A stretch of DNA of 55,714 bases from Candidatus Omnitrophota bacterium (GTDB lineage: Bacteria; Omnitrophota; Gorgyraeia; Duberdicusellales; 4484-171): positions 1 to 55,714 of the forward strand of contig PMCS01000026.1 of NCBI GenBank assembly GCA_003154195.1, written 5' to 3'. Under the pieces are notes generated by a model that saw only the letters and a list, made by a program, of their open reading frames with translations, was not told the origin of the DNA and did not search any database. Each line of letters opens with the position of its first letter. The stretch's first letter is position 1. The position numbers were made by a program, and so were the translations under genes. Shown here in pieces: positions 27,580-37,321 of the stretch.

Positions 27580-29354
27580 ATTCCTTTCGAAAAATGCGCT
27601 TGCTCGGAGTTTTTTTTCTGTATTTCTGGCTATTTTGCCGGCCTTTCCCGTGCGGTTACGCTGAACAAGTATTAAAAGAGCCCTACGCCGATTACGAGCT
27701 TAAATGCGGCCAATCCGGCGGAAAATTAACTCTTTCCACCGCTTCCGAGCCTAAGTCGTTTAACCCCATCGTTGCCCAGGAAACTTCCACTACGCAAGTC
27801 ACCGGTTTTATTTTCGAAGGATTAACCCGCACCCATCCTTTGACCTTGGAGGTTTTACCTAATCTGGCGCAGAACTGGCAGGTTGACGCCAGCGGCAAAG
27901 AATGGGTATTTAATCTACGTCGCGATGTTTATTGGAACGACGGTCATAAATTCAGCGCCGATGACGTTTTGTTCACCTATAAGGATTTGATTTATAACCC
28001 CGATATCCCCAATTCTGCCAGAGATATCTTTACAGTCGAAGGAAAAAAAATTGAAGTAGAAAAAATTGACGATTATACGGTAAGATTTAAGCTTCCCTTT
28101 GTTTTCGCGCCGTTTTTACGCGCCGCGGCCCAGGAAATACTCCCCGCGCATAAGTACAAAAATTTAGTTACGCAAAAAAATTTTACTTTTAGTTTAAATG
28201 TCGGCTCTAAGGCTTGCGACATCGTAGGCACCGGGCCGTTCCGGCTTAAAACTTATCTGGCGGGGGAAAGGATTATCCTGGAGCGCAACCCTTTTTATTG
28301 GCGGAAAGATTCTTGCGCTAATCGATTGCCCTATCTCGACGAAATAGTCTTTATTATCCTGCCGAGCTCCGATACGGCGCTTTTGAAATTTTTAGAAAAA
28401 GAAATCGATTATTATCCGGTAAATGCGCAGGATCTAAGTATCTTAGGCCCGCGTCGCCGGGCCGATAATTTCACGATTTATAACGCCGGGCCTGCTTTCG
28501 TCTCCAATTTTATCGCCTTTAACCAAAACGCCGGCGCTAACCCGGAAACAAAAAAGTCTTTTGTTAAACCTTATAAATTAAAGTGGTTCCGCAATAAAGA
28601 TTTCCGTCAGGCGGTTTCTTACGCCCTTAACCGCCAGAAGATCATTGAATTGGCGATGAATACTCTGGGGGCGCCGGCTTATTCTCCCGAATCTCCGGCC
28701 AACACTTTTTTTTATAGCGATAAAATCGAGAAATATCCTTTTAACCCGTTGAAAGCGAAAGCAATCATGAATAATCTCGGGTTCCGGGATGTAAATAACG
28801 ATGGTGTGCTGGAAGACACCTCCGGCAACCGGCTGGAAATAGATTTTTATACCAACGCCAACGATATTGAGCGGGTTAAAATAGCCACGATGATAAAAAA
28901 AGATTTGGAGGATATCGGGATAAAAATAAATTTTCTCAGCCTAGATTTTAATAATCTGGTCGCAAAATTGACCGCTACGCTTGATTGGGAAATGGTATTG
29001 ATCGCTTTTACCGGCGGAATCGAACCTTATTTCGGAAAAAATGTCTGGTCCTACAAGGGCGGCCTGCATCTGTGGAATTTAAGCGGCAGTGCCCAGGAAC
29101 AATATGAAGAGACAATTGAAAATATTTTTAACGAATCGGCAAAAACCCTCGATGAGGGCAAACGCAAGGAATTATTCGCCGAGTTTCAGTTGATTGCTTC
29201 CCGCGAACTGCCTTTGATTTATACGGCGGTACCTTATTCGCTTTACGCCGTGCGAAATAACTTTGGAAATTTATATCCGACGGTTTTTGGCGGGGCGTTC
29301 GGCGAAATCGAGTATATTTATATCCAAAATAATAACCAAAAAACGAAAAACTAA
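27576..29354 (+). CDS. Extracellular solute-binding protein, family 5 (peptide/oligopeptide type)
   Basis: The 592-residue protein has an N-terminal signal sequence (hydrophobic stretch about residues 8-27, ending near CGYAEQ) and the family 5 pattern: SGGKLTLSTASEPKSFNPIV, a FEGLTR-like loop, NLAQNWQVDASGKEWVFNLR, VYWNDGHKFSADDVLFTYK and GTGPFRLK. Such proteins capture peptides or sugars for an ABC importer, or act as lone receptors. No permease or ATPase genes lie beside it. It overlaps secG by four bases. The last codons (NQKTKN) derive from an A-rich repeat that runs past the stop. Confidence 0.88.
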   Translation: MNSFRKMRLLGVFFLYFWLFCRPFPCGYAEQVLKEPYADYELKCGQSGGKLTLSTASEPKSFNPIVAQETSTTQVTGFIFEGLTRTHPLTLEVLPNLAQNWQVDASGKEWVFNLRRDVYWNDGHKFSADDVLFTYKDLIYNPDIPNSARDIFTVEGKKIEVEKIDDYTVRFKLPFVFAPFLRAAAQEILPAHKYKNLVTQKNFTFSLNVGSKACDIVGTGPFRLKTYLAGERIILERNPFYWRKDSCANRLPYLDEIVFIILPSSDTALLKFLEKEIDYYPVNAQDLSILGPRRRADNFTIYNAGPAFVSNFIAFNQNAGANPETKKSFVKPYKLKWFRNKDFRQAVSYALNRQKIIELAMNTLGAPAYSPESPANTFFYSDKIEKYPFNPLKAKAIMNNLGFRDVNNDGVLEDTSGNRLEIDFYTNANDIERVKIATMIKKDLEDIGIKINFLSLDFNNLVAKLTATLDWEMVLIAFTGGIEPYFGKNVWSYKGGLHLWNLSGSAQEQYEETIENIFNESAKTLDEGKRKELFAEFQLIASRELPLIYTAVPYSLYAVRNNFGNLYPTVFGGAFGEIEYIYIQNNNQKTKN

Positions 29355-29366
29355 AAAACTGAAAAA
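29328..29366. repeat. A-rich word repeat at the solute-binding gene end
   Basis: The words AACCAAAAAACGAAAAACT and AAAAAACTGAAAAAT span the stop codon of the solute-binding gene. They belong to the same A-rich set as the arms at 6079, 34661 and 37188, but no complementary arm is visible here. Confidence 0.5.
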
Positions 29367-29390
29367 TAGCCGTAGCTTTGGCGAAAAGCC

Positions 29391-29419
29391 TTGACACAGT
29401 ACTTTATTTATGCTAAATT
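29391..29419 (+). promoter_or_regulatory. Promoter of the TPR-protein gene
   Basis: A perfect -35 TTGACA (29391-29396) lies 17 bases from TAAATT (29414-29419, 4/6). The leader would be about 95 bases long and contains a small hairpin (TTTCATTAATGAAA, about 29451-29464). Confidence 0.55.
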
Positions 29420-29520
29420 TAGAATAAGTTTTTTCCTGGTAGTGTCGCTTTTTCATTAATGAAACTGAAAGTTTCTACGCATTATTAACCCACACACTAA
29501 TCTCATAATTTAACTTTTTA

Positions 29521-30405
29521 ATGAGTTATAACCGCCATAAATCTCCCATATTTTTAGCCGCGGCGTTTTTTATTTTAACCGTTCCGCCGGCCCTTTACGC
29601 TGATTCCGGCGCTAAAGAGCAGGCGAGAGCTTATCGCGAAGAAGGTTACAAACTTCAATCTATCGGCAGTTTTAAAGAGGCGTTAATAAGGTACCAGAAG
29701 GCGGTTCAGCTTGATCCTTCCAACGCCGAGATTTATAATGATTTAGGCGTAATTTATGAATCAACGGGCAATGACTCGCAAGCCCTTAAAAATTACATAA
29801 AAAGTATTCAAATAAACCCCAACTATTTAGCCGCTTACACCAACCTTGCTTTTTTTTATGAAAAAAAGAATGACGCCCAAAACGCGAGCTACTATTGGCA
29901 GAAGAGGTATGAACTAGGCAGTCCTGGAGAGTATTGGCGCGAAGTCGCCCAGCAGCATTTGCTTGCCCTGGGAGTTTATCCGCAGATCAAGCAGGAACAG
30001 ATTGAAAAACAGGCGATTAATCTATCGAAAGAATTGGTTTACAAACATGAACAGGAAAAACTGAAAATAATCGAGGGTGCAAAGCTGCATTTCGATATAG
30101 GTTCCCAGCTATTTTTTAGAGGCGATTATGCCGGTTCCCTGAAAGAATTTGAAACCGCCCTTTCCCTTAATCCTTCCGATGAGGCGCTTAAAACTAAAAT
30201 AAATGAGTTTTATAAAAAGGCAAAAACAGTGGTGATGAAGGATCAGGCATTATCCCTGGCTCAGGAAGCAATAAATTGTATAAAAAATGATGACTTTCTT
30301 TCCGCGGGGGAAAAGCTGAAAGGGTCGTTAGCGGAAGTTTTTCACGTCGAAGCGGAAAATAAACCGTTGGCAGACAGCGCGTTATCGCTTCGGGACAAGA
30401 AATAG
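29521..30405 (+). CDS. Secreted tetratricopeptide repeat protein
   Basis: The 294-residue protein has a signal peptide (hydrophobic stretch 12-26, cut near YADS) followed by TPR units: YREEGYKLQSIGSFKEALIR / YQKAVQLDPSNAEIYNDLGV / SQALKNYIKSIQINPNYLAA near 38-125, and another pair near 195-235 (GSQLFFRGDYAGSLKEFETA). TPRs mediate protein contacts; the partner is unknown. The C-terminal 60 residues are helical and charged. No Shine-Dalgarno sequence precedes the ATG. Its periplasmic or outer-membrane location is inferred from the signal only. Confidence 0.8.
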   Translation: MSYNRHKSPIFLAAAFFILTVPPALYADSGAKEQARAYREEGYKLQSIGSFKEALIRYQKAVQLDPSNAEIYNDLGVIYESTGNDSQALKNYIKSIQINPNYLAAYTNLAFFYEKKNDAQNASYYWQKRYELGSPGEYWREVAQQHLLALGVYPQIKQEQIEKQAINLSKELVYKHEQEKLKIIEGAKLHFDIGSQLFFRGDYAGSLKEFETALSLNPSDEALKTKINEFYKKAKTVVMKDQALSLAQEAINCIKNDDFLSAGEKLKGSLAEVFHVEAENKPLADSALSLRDKK

Positions 30406-30470
30406 AATAAAACCACCATTTTTGCCGTCGGCGGCGATTAACTTTGTGCCGCGCGAAAAAATAATGTTTC

Positions 30471-30517
30471 ACCGGAAAAATGCGTCACGCCTGCCAGCAG
30501 ACAGGCATTTTTTCGGT
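30471..30517 (+). repeat. Hairpin upstream of polA (GGAAAAATGC family)
   Basis: The arms ACCGGAAAAATGC (30471-30483) and GCATTTTTTCGGT (30505-30517) enclose a second small stem (GCCTG / CAGAC-GGC region). It resembles hairpin 1 before the chemoreceptor gene (GGAAAATGCG) and the hairpin of the body-plus-hairpin element at 8228-8272 (CCGAAAAATGCGG). Confidence 0.65.
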
Positions 30518-30595
30518 TGGGTTATCCGGCCTATATCCTCAAAAACGTACATAATCCAAAATTAACCGGTAGGCGATGGTAAATATTAACCGATT

Positions 30596-33142
30596 ATGAC
30601 TGTATCTCTTTCCCAACCGGAAGGACGCTCAAAGAGTATTCTTCCGGTTAAAAAAACTATTTATCTTGTTGACGGCACCTCCTTGGTTTACCGCGCTTTT
30701 TACGCGCTCAAACTTTCTTCGTCTAAAGGTGTGCCTACGGGCGCGGTTTATGGTTTCTATAATATTTTAAATAAGGTGGTTAACCGGTATAAACCGGTTT
30801 ACCTGGGTATTTGTTTTGACGTATCGCGTAAAACTTTCCGCCAGGAGAAGTTCGCTCAATACAAAATCAACCGTCCGCCGGCCCCGGATGATTTGAAGGC
30901 TCAAGTGCCGTTGATAAAACAATTGCTGGCAAAGCTTGGCCTGGCGTTTATCGAGAAAGAAGGATATGAGGCCGATGATCTTATCGCTTCGCTTACTCGG
31001 AAGGCTTTAAAGGATGGGTTCAACGTGACCATCATCGCTTCGGATAAAGATATGTTTCAGTTGCTTACGTCGGATGAGGTAACAATCTATAACCCGCATA
31101 AAGACAAGCTGCTAACGCGTGAGTCATTCGAAAAGGAATTCGGTTTCCCCGCGCCTTTAATCGCCGATTATTTAGGGCTTTGCGGCGACAGTGTGGATAA
31201 TATACCCGGGGCGGAGGGTATCGGAGAATCCGGAGCCGCGAAATTAGTAAAGGAATTCGGTACCATCGAAAATATTTTCGCCAATTTGGATAAAATTTCC
31301 CCGCGGGTCAGGGAGGCCTTGGAGAAAAGCCGGGATAATGTCTTATTGAGCAAAGAATTAGCTGAGTTAAACAGCGATGACCATCTGGGAGTGGCCTGGG
31401 ATAGTTTGCAGCCCGGCGAGCCGGATACGAACGGCCTTTATGAACTATTCAGCGAACTGGAATTTAAGAGCCTGCTTAAAAAAATACCGGCGCCTTCCCT
31501 CCAGGTAAAGATTCAGGTTCAGGACGGGCTGCCGCAGGATTTTAAAGAAAAGTGTAAAGCGGATGGCTTAGTTTTTTACACGCAGTCCCAAATCGCCTAT
31601 GTTTTTAATGACAAGGTTACTTATAAAGCGCCGTTAAAAGATATCCAGGATTTATTGAATGATGGCTCGGTACGCAAAATTTCTTTTGATTTTAAAGCTC
31701 AGATGCTTTATGAAAATTTAGAGCTTAACAATATGTGGTTTGACGTTAAGATCGCCGCCTACTTGGTCGACCCTTCGCTTGCCGATTATGAATTCGCGGC
31801 AGTCGTGTCGCGTTATCTGGCGCAGCGTACCGACCAGATACCGGCCGAGGGTTATCCCTATTTTATCAAACAATTATATGATGGGTTTATCTTCGCGCTG
31901 GAAGAAGGCGGCCTGGCGAAACTTTTTTTTGACGTGGAAATGCCGTTGGTGAATGTTCTTTATGGAATGGAAAAAAACGGTATTCATATCGACGGCGCGA
32001 TAATGGCAAAGCTGCTTAGCGATATTGACGATGAATTGAACCATACTCAAGCGAAAGTTTACCAGATTGCCGGTAAAGAGTTTAACCTGAATTCTCCCAA
32101 GCAACTGCAGGATATTTTATTCAATGTCATGAAGATAAAACCCGTGAGAAAGACAAAAACCGGTTATTCGACCGATGAAGAAGTCCTTAAGGTATTAAGC
32201 AAAGAGCAGATAATTGCTGCGGAGTTGCTTAAATACCGTGAGGCGAATAAATTAAAAACAACTTATCTTGTTCCCCTTATCGAAATGATTAAATCGGATG
32301 GGATGCTTCACGCGCAATTCAACCAAACCGCTGCCGCTACGGGCAGGCTTTCCAGCTCTTCCCCTAATTTGCAGAGTATCCCTGCTAAGGGAAGGTTTTC
32401 CGCTGGTTTACGAAAAGCGTTTATCCCGTCATTCGATAACGGTTTTATCGTTGCCGCGGATTATTCTCAGATTGAGCTGAGGATTTTAGCGCATTTTTCT
32501 CAGGACGAGAAACTCGCGCAGGCTTTCCGCGAAAACATCGATATCCACGCGTTTACCGCTTCGCTTTTATTTGGGTTGGCCCAAAAGGATATCGGCGAAG
32601 AGCAGCGTGATTTAGCCAAAAAAATCAATTTTGCCGTTCTTTACGGCATGGGCGCCTACAGCTTATCGCAGGAATTAGAAATAAGCGTCGGGCAGGCCGA
32701 AACATTTATCCAGGATTATTTTTTGCGTTATCCTAAGGTAAAAGAGTATATCGACAATGTTTTGACTGAGGCTGAGCGTAACGGGTATGTCCGGACGATC
32801 TTGGGAAGAAAAAGAAACCTTCTCGATTTGGGCAGTAAACAAATTCAAATGCGGGAATTCGCCCGGCGCCAGGCGGTGAACACTCCCATCCAGGGTTCGT
32901 GCGCGGATTTAATAAAATTGGCGATGGTCAATATCGACAGGGAATTTAGTGATAAAAAGCTGCGCTCAAAATTAATCATCCAGATCCACGATGAACTTGT
33001 TTTTGATGTTACCGCCGACGAAAAAGATAAAGTGGTTGAAATAATAAAGCGCCGGATGGAAACGGCTCTAACATTAAGCGTTCCGTTGAAGGTAAATGTT
33101 TTACTGGGAAATAACTGGGGCGAGATGGTAGCGGTAAATTAA
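30596..33142 (+). CDS. polA: DNA polymerase I, proofreading-defective type
   Basis: PolA repairs DNA and processes Okazaki fragments. The 848-residue protein has the 5' nuclease domain (YLVDGTSLVYRAFYAL near 22-37, EADDLIASL near 124), an intermediate domain, and the A-family polymerase with AADYSQIELRILAHFS (motif A, about 619), KKINFAVLYGMGAYSL (motif B) and IQIHDELVFD (motif C, about 797). The middle domain keeps the exonuclease fold (FDVKIAAYLVDPSLADYEF) but lacks the catalytic acidic residues: YTQ stands where DTE is expected, and FDFKAQML has no matching aspartate. Proofreading is therefore predicted absent, as in Taq polymerase. The start has no obvious ribosome binding site. Confidence 0.95.
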   Translation: MTVSLSQPEGRSKSILPVKKTIYLVDGTSLVYRAFYALKLSSSKGVPTGAVYGFYNILNKVVNRYKPVYLGICFDVSRKTFRQEKFAQYKINRPPAPDDLKAQVPLIKQLLAKLGLAFIEKEGYEADDLIASLTRKALKDGFNVTIIASDKDMFQLLTSDEVTIYNPHKDKLLTRESFEKEFGFPAPLIADYLGLCGDSVDNIPGAEGIGESGAAKLVKEFGTIENIFANLDKISPRVREALEKSRDNVLLSKELAELNSDDHLGVAWDSLQPGEPDTNGLYELFSELEFKSLLKKIPAPSLQVKIQVQDGLPQDFKEKCKADGLVFYTQSQIAYVFNDKVTYKAPLKDIQDLLNDGSVRKISFDFKAQMLYENLELNNMWFDVKIAAYLVDPSLADYEFAAVVSRYLAQRTDQIPAEGYPYFIKQLYDGFIFALEEGGLAKLFFDVEMPLVNVLYGMEKNGIHIDGAIMAKLLSDIDDELNHTQAKVYQIAGKEFNLNSPKQLQDILFNVMKIKPVRKTKTGYSTDEEVLKVLSKEQIIAAELLKYREANKLKTTYLVPLIEMIKSDGMLHAQFNQTAAATGRLSSSSPNLQSIPAKGRFSAGLRKAFIPSFDNGFIVAADYSQIELRILAHFSQDEKLAQAFRENIDIHAFTASLLFGLAQKDIGEEQRDLAKKINFAVLYGMGAYSLSQELEISVGQAETFIQDYFLRYPKVKEYIDNVLTEAERNGYVRTILGRKRNLLDLGSKQIQMREFARRQAVNTPIQGSCADLIKLAMVNIDREFSDKKLRSKLIIQIHDELVFDVTADEKDKVVEIIKRRMETALTLSVPLKVNVLLGNNWGEMVAVN

Positions 33143-33293
33143 AAAAACTTTGAAAAACAAAAAACTCTTGTCCACAGATTTCTCAAAGAAAGATTTCCAT
33201 AAAGATACAAAGAGCCAAGTTTTAGTTCTATGAGGGATAGTACGCTAATATAAAAATAAATATTTTTTGACAAAACCTATACAGGAGGTGTTT

Positions 33294-34682
33294 ATGAAAA
33301 TAGCTTTTTGTTCTTCAGAGATTTTTCCTTTCGCCAAGACCGGCGGTTTAGCCGATGTGGCGGGGGCATTGCCTTTTGCTTTAGCTAAGCAAGGTTTGTC
33401 GGTCAAAGTTTTCATGCCTTTTTATAAAAATATAAAGCCGCAGAAAATCCTGGGCGATTATGGAATCACGAAAATCGGCAAAGTGGAGTTTTATTTTATT
33501 AGAAATGACGGCTATTTTTTCCGGGACGGTTTGTACGGCGGATCGTCGGGCGATTATCCCGATAATCTGGAAAGATTTTCTTTTTACAGCAAGCAGGTTT
33601 TTAATCTTTTACGGAAAATTAAATTTTCCCCCGACATAATTCACGTTAACGACTGGCAAGCTTCATTGGCAAGCATTTACCTGAAGACGATTTATCGAAA
33701 CGACCCTGTTGTCGCGAAAACAAAAGCGGTAATCACGATTCATAATCTTGCTTATCAGGGGTTATTCGATAAGGCAAAGTACCCGGCTATAGGTATAGGC
33801 GAAGAATATTTTAATATGCATTGCCTGGAGTATTACGGCAAAATAAACCTTCTTAAGGGCGGCATAGTTTTCAGCGATTTTATCAATACGGTAAGCCCTA
33901 CTTATGCCAAGCAAATCCAAACTTCCGATTACGGCTGCGGCCTGGAAGGGGTATTGCGGGAGCGCCGGGAAAATTTGTGCGGTATCCTTAACGCCATCGA
34001 TTATGACGTTTGGAATCCGGAAACGGATAAGCTGATCTTCAAAAAATATTGCGCCGGGAATCCGGAAGCCAAGCTGGTTAATAAACAAATGTTTCAAAAA
34101 CAATTAGGCTTGACCGTGGACAAAGATGTTTTGATGCTGGGGATGGTCAGCCGTCTTGCCGAACAGAAAGGCGTGGATATACTTTGTGAAGCGCTGGACT
34201 ATATTTTAAGAAAACACCAGGTTGTTATTTTAGGGCTCGGCGACCAGAAATATATTGATATTTTGAAGAAAAAGGCGAAGAAATTTAAAAAATCGCTTTC
34301 CCTGCATTTGTGCTTTGACGAGAAAATCGCCCACAATATTTACGCGGCTTGCGACGCTTTTTTGATGCCGTCGCGTTTTGAGCCGTGCGGCCTTTCGCAA
34401 ATGATAAGTTTCCGTTACGGGACTGTTCCCGTCGTCAACAATACGGGAGGATTAACCGATACGGTTGTCGATTATGCCGCCGATGGCGGAGGTTTCCTGT
34501 TAAGCGATTATTCGTCGGACGCTTTGCTTTCGGAGATTGACCGGGCAAGTGATGTTCTGGAAAATAAAAAAGAAAAGGCAGCGCTCCTTAAAAAGATCAT
34601 GAAATATAATTTTAGTTGGGATGCGGCGGCAAAGCAATATATCCATATGTACGCGAGGATTACTAAAAAACTAAAAAACTGA
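33294..34682 (+). CDS. glgA: Glycogen (starch) synthase
   Basis: A GT5 glycosyltransferase that extends alpha-1,4-glucan from an NDP-glucose, usually ADP-glucose. The 462-residue protein starts MKIAFCSSEIFPFAKTGGLA with the sugar-nucleotide motif KTGGL at 15-19. It has HVNDWQASL, ITIHNLAYQG, GMVSRLAEQKGVD and the C-terminal PSRFEPCGLSQMISFRYGTV and NTGGLTDTV. The ATG at 33294 follows GGAGGTG. No glgC or glgB is nearby. The last codons (TKKLKN) and the stop fall inside an A-rich repeat. Confidence 0.95.
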   Translation: MKIAFCSSEIFPFAKTGGLADVAGALPFALAKQGLSVKVFMPFYKNIKPQKILGDYGITKIGKVEFYFIRNDGYFFRDGLYGGSSGDYPDNLERFSFYSKQVFNLLRKIKFSPDIIHVNDWQASLASIYLKTIYRNDPVVAKTKAVITIHNLAYQGLFDKAKYPAIGIGEEYFNMHCLEYYGKINLLKGGIVFSDFINTVSPTYAKQIQTSDYGCGLEGVLRERRENLCGILNAIDYDVWNPETDKLIFKKYCAGNPEAKLVNKQMFQKQLGLTVDKDVLMLGMVSRLAEQKGVDILCEALDYILRKHQVVILGLGDQKYIDILKKKAKKFKKSLSLHLCFDEKIAHNIYAACDAFLMPSRFEPCGLSQMISFRYGTVPVVNNTGGLTDTVVDYAADGGGFLLSDYSSDALLSEIDRASDVLENKKEKAALLKKIMKYNFSWDAAAKQYIHMYARITKKLKN

Positions 34683-34757
34683 AGAACGAAAGAACCGAAA
34701 AGCTCAAAAACAAATTCTTTATTAAGTGTTTTTATGTTTTTCAGTTTTCAGGTTACG
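34661..34757. repeat. A-rich / T-rich word-arm inverted repeat between glgA and coaE
   Basis: The left arm (ACTAAAAAACTAAAAAACTG, GAAAGAACCGAAAAGC) spans the glgA stop codon. The right arm (GTGTTTTTATGTTTTTCAG, TTTTCAGGTT) ends just before the coaE start. About 15 bases separate them. Confidence 0.65.
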
Positions 34758-34762
34758 AAATT

Positions 34763-35353
34763 ATGCCGGTTATCGCGATTACGGGAGGTATGGCCAGCGG
34801 CAAGAGCGCTGTTACCGGGATGTTGAAAGCAAAAGGGGCGGTTATTTTTGATGCCGATAAAGTTGTTCATGAATACTATCGCGATGAAACGAGCGCCGTT
34901 TATAAAAAATTAAGGAAAATTTTTCCTCAAGTTTTTGGGGAAGGCGGCCTGTCGCGCGCTAAATTGAGAAAAGTAGTTTTTTCCGATAATCGGAAGCTGA
35001 GAATCCTGGAAAGGATAGTGCACCCGTTTGTCGTAAAAGATTTGGCGAGATGGGTGGAAAAGAATAATAAGCTTAAAGGTATTTTTGCTGCGGAGGTTCC
35101 GCTGCTTTTCGAGAAAAAACTTAATAAATATTTCGATCGGGCCATTGTTGTCTGCGCCCGGGAAAGCATAACCGAGAGAAGGCTGAAAAATAAATTTGAC
35201 GCGGCTACCTGTAAAATATTACGCCGGCAAAAGCTTCAGATGTGTTTGCGCGAAAAGATGGAGAAAGCCGATTTTATCATTCAAAACAACTCCAGTTTAG
35301 CGAGGCTGAAAAGCGAGGTAAATTTATTATGGGATAAACTATTTTCTCTATAA
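34763..35353 (+). CDS. coaE: Dephospho-CoA kinase
   Basis: CoaE phosphorylates dephospho-CoA in the last step of CoA synthesis. The 196-residue length is standard. The P-loop GGMASGKS is at residues 7-14, DADKVVHEYY carries the family Asp-Ala-Asp motif, and ERIVHPFV and EVPLLFEK lie in the expected order. No clear Shine-Dalgarno sequence precedes the ATG. It lies upstream of rho. Confidence 0.94.
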   Translation: MPVIAITGGMASGKSAVTGMLKAKGAVIFDADKVVHEYYRDETSAVYKKLRKIFPQVFGEGGLSRAKLRKVVFSDNRKLRILERIVHPFVVKDLARWVEKNNKLKGIFAAEVPLLFEKKLNKYFDRAIVVCARESITERRLKNKFDAATCKILRRQKLQMCLREKMEKADFIIQNNSSLARLKSEVNLLWDKLFSL

Positions 35354-35444
35354 AAGGCGCAAGGCCTTTGTTGTAAACAGGGACAATTCAGGGATTTATT
35401 TAATGGTTATTTAGTATTGAGTTTCCTTAGGAGGTAAAGACAGT

Positions 35445-36713
35445 ATGGAGTCAAATGATACTATCGATATCGGTATTTTGAAAGAAATGAAAATCTCGGA
35501 GCTTAATAAAATCGCCAAAGATTTAGATCTTAACGGCGTAAGCGGCCTTAAGAAGCAGGAGCTGATTTTTAAAATCCTTCAGGCTAAGGCGGAAAAAGAA
35601 GGCTTGATGTTCGGCGGGGGGGTGCTTGAAGTATTGGCGGAAGGATTCGGGTTCTTACGCTCCACCAATTATAATTATTTACCTTCGCCCGATGATATTT
35701 ATGTGTCGCCTTCTCAGATCAGGAAATTCAGCTTGCGCACCGGAGATACCGTAAGCGGCCAGATCAGGCCTCCCAAAGAAAACGAAAAGTATTTCGCGCT
35801 GTTGAAAGTAGAAGCGGTTAATTTCGAAGATCCTGAAGAATCCCGGAATCGTGTTTTATTCGATAATCTTACTCCGATTTACCCCAAGGAAAGATTTATT
35901 CTGGAGACGACGCCGGATGAACTATCTACGCGGATTTTAGACATGATGTGTCCAATCGGCAAAGGGCAGCGCGGCCTTATTGTCGCGCCGCCCTACAGCG
36001 GCAAAACTGTGCTTTTGCAAAAGGCAGCTAACGCGATAATGAAGAATTATCCCGAGGTTATTTTAATCGTTCTTCTTATCGATGAACGGCCGGAAGAAGT
36101 AACCGAAATGCAGAATATCGTTAAAGGTGAAGTCATCAGCTCTACTTTTGATGAGCCGGCCCAGAGGCATGTCCAAGTCGCGGAAATGGTGCTGGAAAAA
36201 GCTAAACGCCTTATCGAACATAAAAAAGACGTAGTGATACTCCTGGACAGTATCACTCGCTTGGCGCGCGCCTACAACCTGGTAGAGCCACATTCCGGCA
36301 GGATTTTGTCCGGCGGTATCGATTCCAACGCGTTGCATAAGCCCAAGCGGTTTTTCGGCGCGGCCAGGGCGCTTGAAGAAGGCGGATCTCTTACCATTAT
36401 CGCCACGGCTTTGATTGATACCGGTTCGCGCATGGATGATGTTATTTTTGAAGAATTTAAGGGAACCGGAAATATGGAAATCACTCTTGACCGGAATATT
36501 TTCCAGCGCCGTATCTACCCTTCCATCGACATAAAACGTTCCAATACGCGAAGAGAAGAGTTGTTGATACATCCCGATGAATTGCAGAGAGTCTGGGCTT
36601 TAAGAAAAGCTTTGAATGAACTAAGTTCCGTGGAGGCGCTGGAGTTGTTGATTGAGAAGCTGGGCAAGACCAAGAATAACGTGGAATTCCTTTTAGCGTT
36701 GAACAAAAAATAA
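35445..36713 (+). CDS. rho: Transcription termination factor Rho
   Basis: This hexameric RNA helicase terminates untranslated transcripts. The 422-residue protein has the N-terminal Rho_N helix bundle ([20 protein letters not shown]), the RNA-binding cold-shock-like domain ([15 protein letters not shown], about 60-140), Walker A in [13 protein letters not shown] near 180-190, and [10 protein letters not shown] and [16 protein letters not shown] for the ATPase and Q/R loops. There is no large insertion. A strong AGGAGG lies upstream of the ATG. It leads into rpmE and prfA. Confidence 0.97.
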   Translation: MESNDTIDIGILKEMKISELNKIAKDLDLNGVSGLKKQELIFKILQAKAEKEGLMFGGGVLEVLAEGFGFLRSTNYNYLPSPDDIYVSPSQIRKFSLRTGDTVSGQIRPPKENEKYFALLKVEAVNFEDPEESRNRVLFDNLTPIYPKERFILETTPDELSTRILDMMCPIGKGQRGLIVAPPYSGKTVLLQKAANAIMKNYPEVILIVLLIDERPEEVTEMQNIVKGEVISSTFDEPAQRHVQVAEMVLEKAKRLIEHKKDVVILLDSITRLARAYNLVEPHSGRILSGGIDSNALHKPKRFFGAARALEEGGSLTIIATALIDTGSRMDDVIFEEFKGTGNMEITLDRNIFQRRIYPSIDIKRSNTRREELLIHPDELQRVWALRKALNELSSVEALELLIEKLGKTKNNVEFLLALNKK

Positions 36714-36805
36714 TTAATGAGACTTCGCCGAATCCAAACCCGAAGGGTGCAGGATGAGGTGGCAGTCGAATTAGCCCGGACTAATTTCGCAGAAATTAGT
36801 CCGGG
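36714..36805 (+). repeat. Body-plus-hairpin dispersed element, copy 3
   Basis: It follows the rho stop codon directly. The body is TTAATGAGACTTCGCCGAAT through CCCGAAGGGTGC to GCAGTCGAATTAG. A perfect hairpin follows, with the arms CCCGGACTAATTTC (36775-36788) and GAAATTAGTCCGGG (36792-36805). It lies opposite in direction, relative to the neighbouring gene, to copies 1 and 2. It may act as the rho terminator, but there is no T tract after the stem. Confidence 0.75.
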
Positions 36806-36843
36806 ACCAACGTAAACCAATCGGTGGTGATTTCCTCAAAAAA

Positions 36844-36909
36844 ATACCCCAAAAGCGTATTTTTGGGTATAATATGACATTTATTTTTCGCTGTGCGAAA
36901 AATAAATGT
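36844..36909 (+). repeat. Paired hairpins upstream of rpmE
   Basis: Hairpin 1 (36844-36870) has the arms ATACCC-AAAA and TTTT-GGGTAT. Hairpin 2 (36877-36909) has the perfect arms ACATTTATTTTTCGC and GCGAAAAATAAATGT around TGT. A perfect TATAAT (36868-36873) bridges the two, so a promoter -10 may be embedded, although no matching -35 is evident. Confidence 0.75.
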
Positions 36910-36990
36910 CCCGGCTAAAATTCGAAAATAAAAGAGGCGGGCGCGCCTGCCGGTAGGGAAACCGCGCCCCTACAATAGGGAGGTAATTCC

Positions 36991-37236
36991 ATGAAAGAAA
37001 AGATTCACCCGAAATATGAATTTTGCACAATAATCTGCGCGTGCGGGAATGTGATTCATACGCGTTGCGTGAAAAAAACGCTTAACGTGGAAATTTGTTC
37101 GAAGTGCCACCCGTTTTTTACGGGAAAACAGAAATTTGTCGATTCCGAGGGCAGGGTTGATAAGTTTTTGAAGAAATATAAGAAGAAAGAACCAAAGAAC
37201 CAAAAAACCGAAGAACCAAAGAACCAAAAAACTTAA
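36991..37236 (+). CDS. rpmE: 50S ribosomal protein L31 (zinc-binding form)
   Basis: L31 bridges the ribosomal subunits. The first 63 or so residues match the cysteine-containing (C+) form: C16 and C18 in ICACGN, and C36 and C39 in [15 protein letters not shown], form the zinc site. Normal L31 ends near residue 65-70. Here a tail made of repeated PKNQKTEE-like residues is encoded by an A-rich intergenic repeat that overlaps the 3' end of the gene. AGGGAGG precedes the ATG. It follows rho and precedes prfA, a common bacterial order. Confidence 0.93.
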   Translation: MKEKIHPKYEFCTIICACGNVIHTRCVKKTLNVEICSKCHPFFTGKQKFVDSEGRVDKFLKKYKKKEPKNQKTEEPKNQKT

Positions 37237-37310
37237 GAATAATGAATTGCGGAGCTTGGTTTCTTTTGTTAATTTTGAGTTTTTCTGTTTTTAAGTTTTT
37301 TGGTTTCTAT
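37188..37310. repeat. A-rich / T-rich word-arm inverted repeat between rpmE and prfA
   Basis: The left arm repeats AGAACCAAAGAACCAAAAAA twice and lies inside the rpmE coding end. The right arm is TTTTTCTGTTTTTAAG followed by TTTTTTGGTTTC. The centre is about 45 bases. Same word set as the arms at 6079 and 34661. Confidence 0.7.
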
Positions 37311-37321
37311 GTTTATAAAAT

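Noticed and set aside
30596-33142. Missing exonuclease residues in DNA polymerase I as novel
   Set aside because: Loss of proofreading residues in the Klenow-type exonuclease domain is well known in many bacteria (for example Thermus and Bacillus relatives).
33268-33273. Perfect TTGACA upstream of glgA
   Set aside because: The glgA ribosome binding site begins about 10 bases later and the ATG is at 33294, so there is no room for a -10 box and leader.
36714-36805. Intrinsic terminator for rho
   Set aside because: The stem is strong but is followed by ACCAACG and not a T tract, and the same element also sits upstream of gap and in the GGDEF gene's leader.
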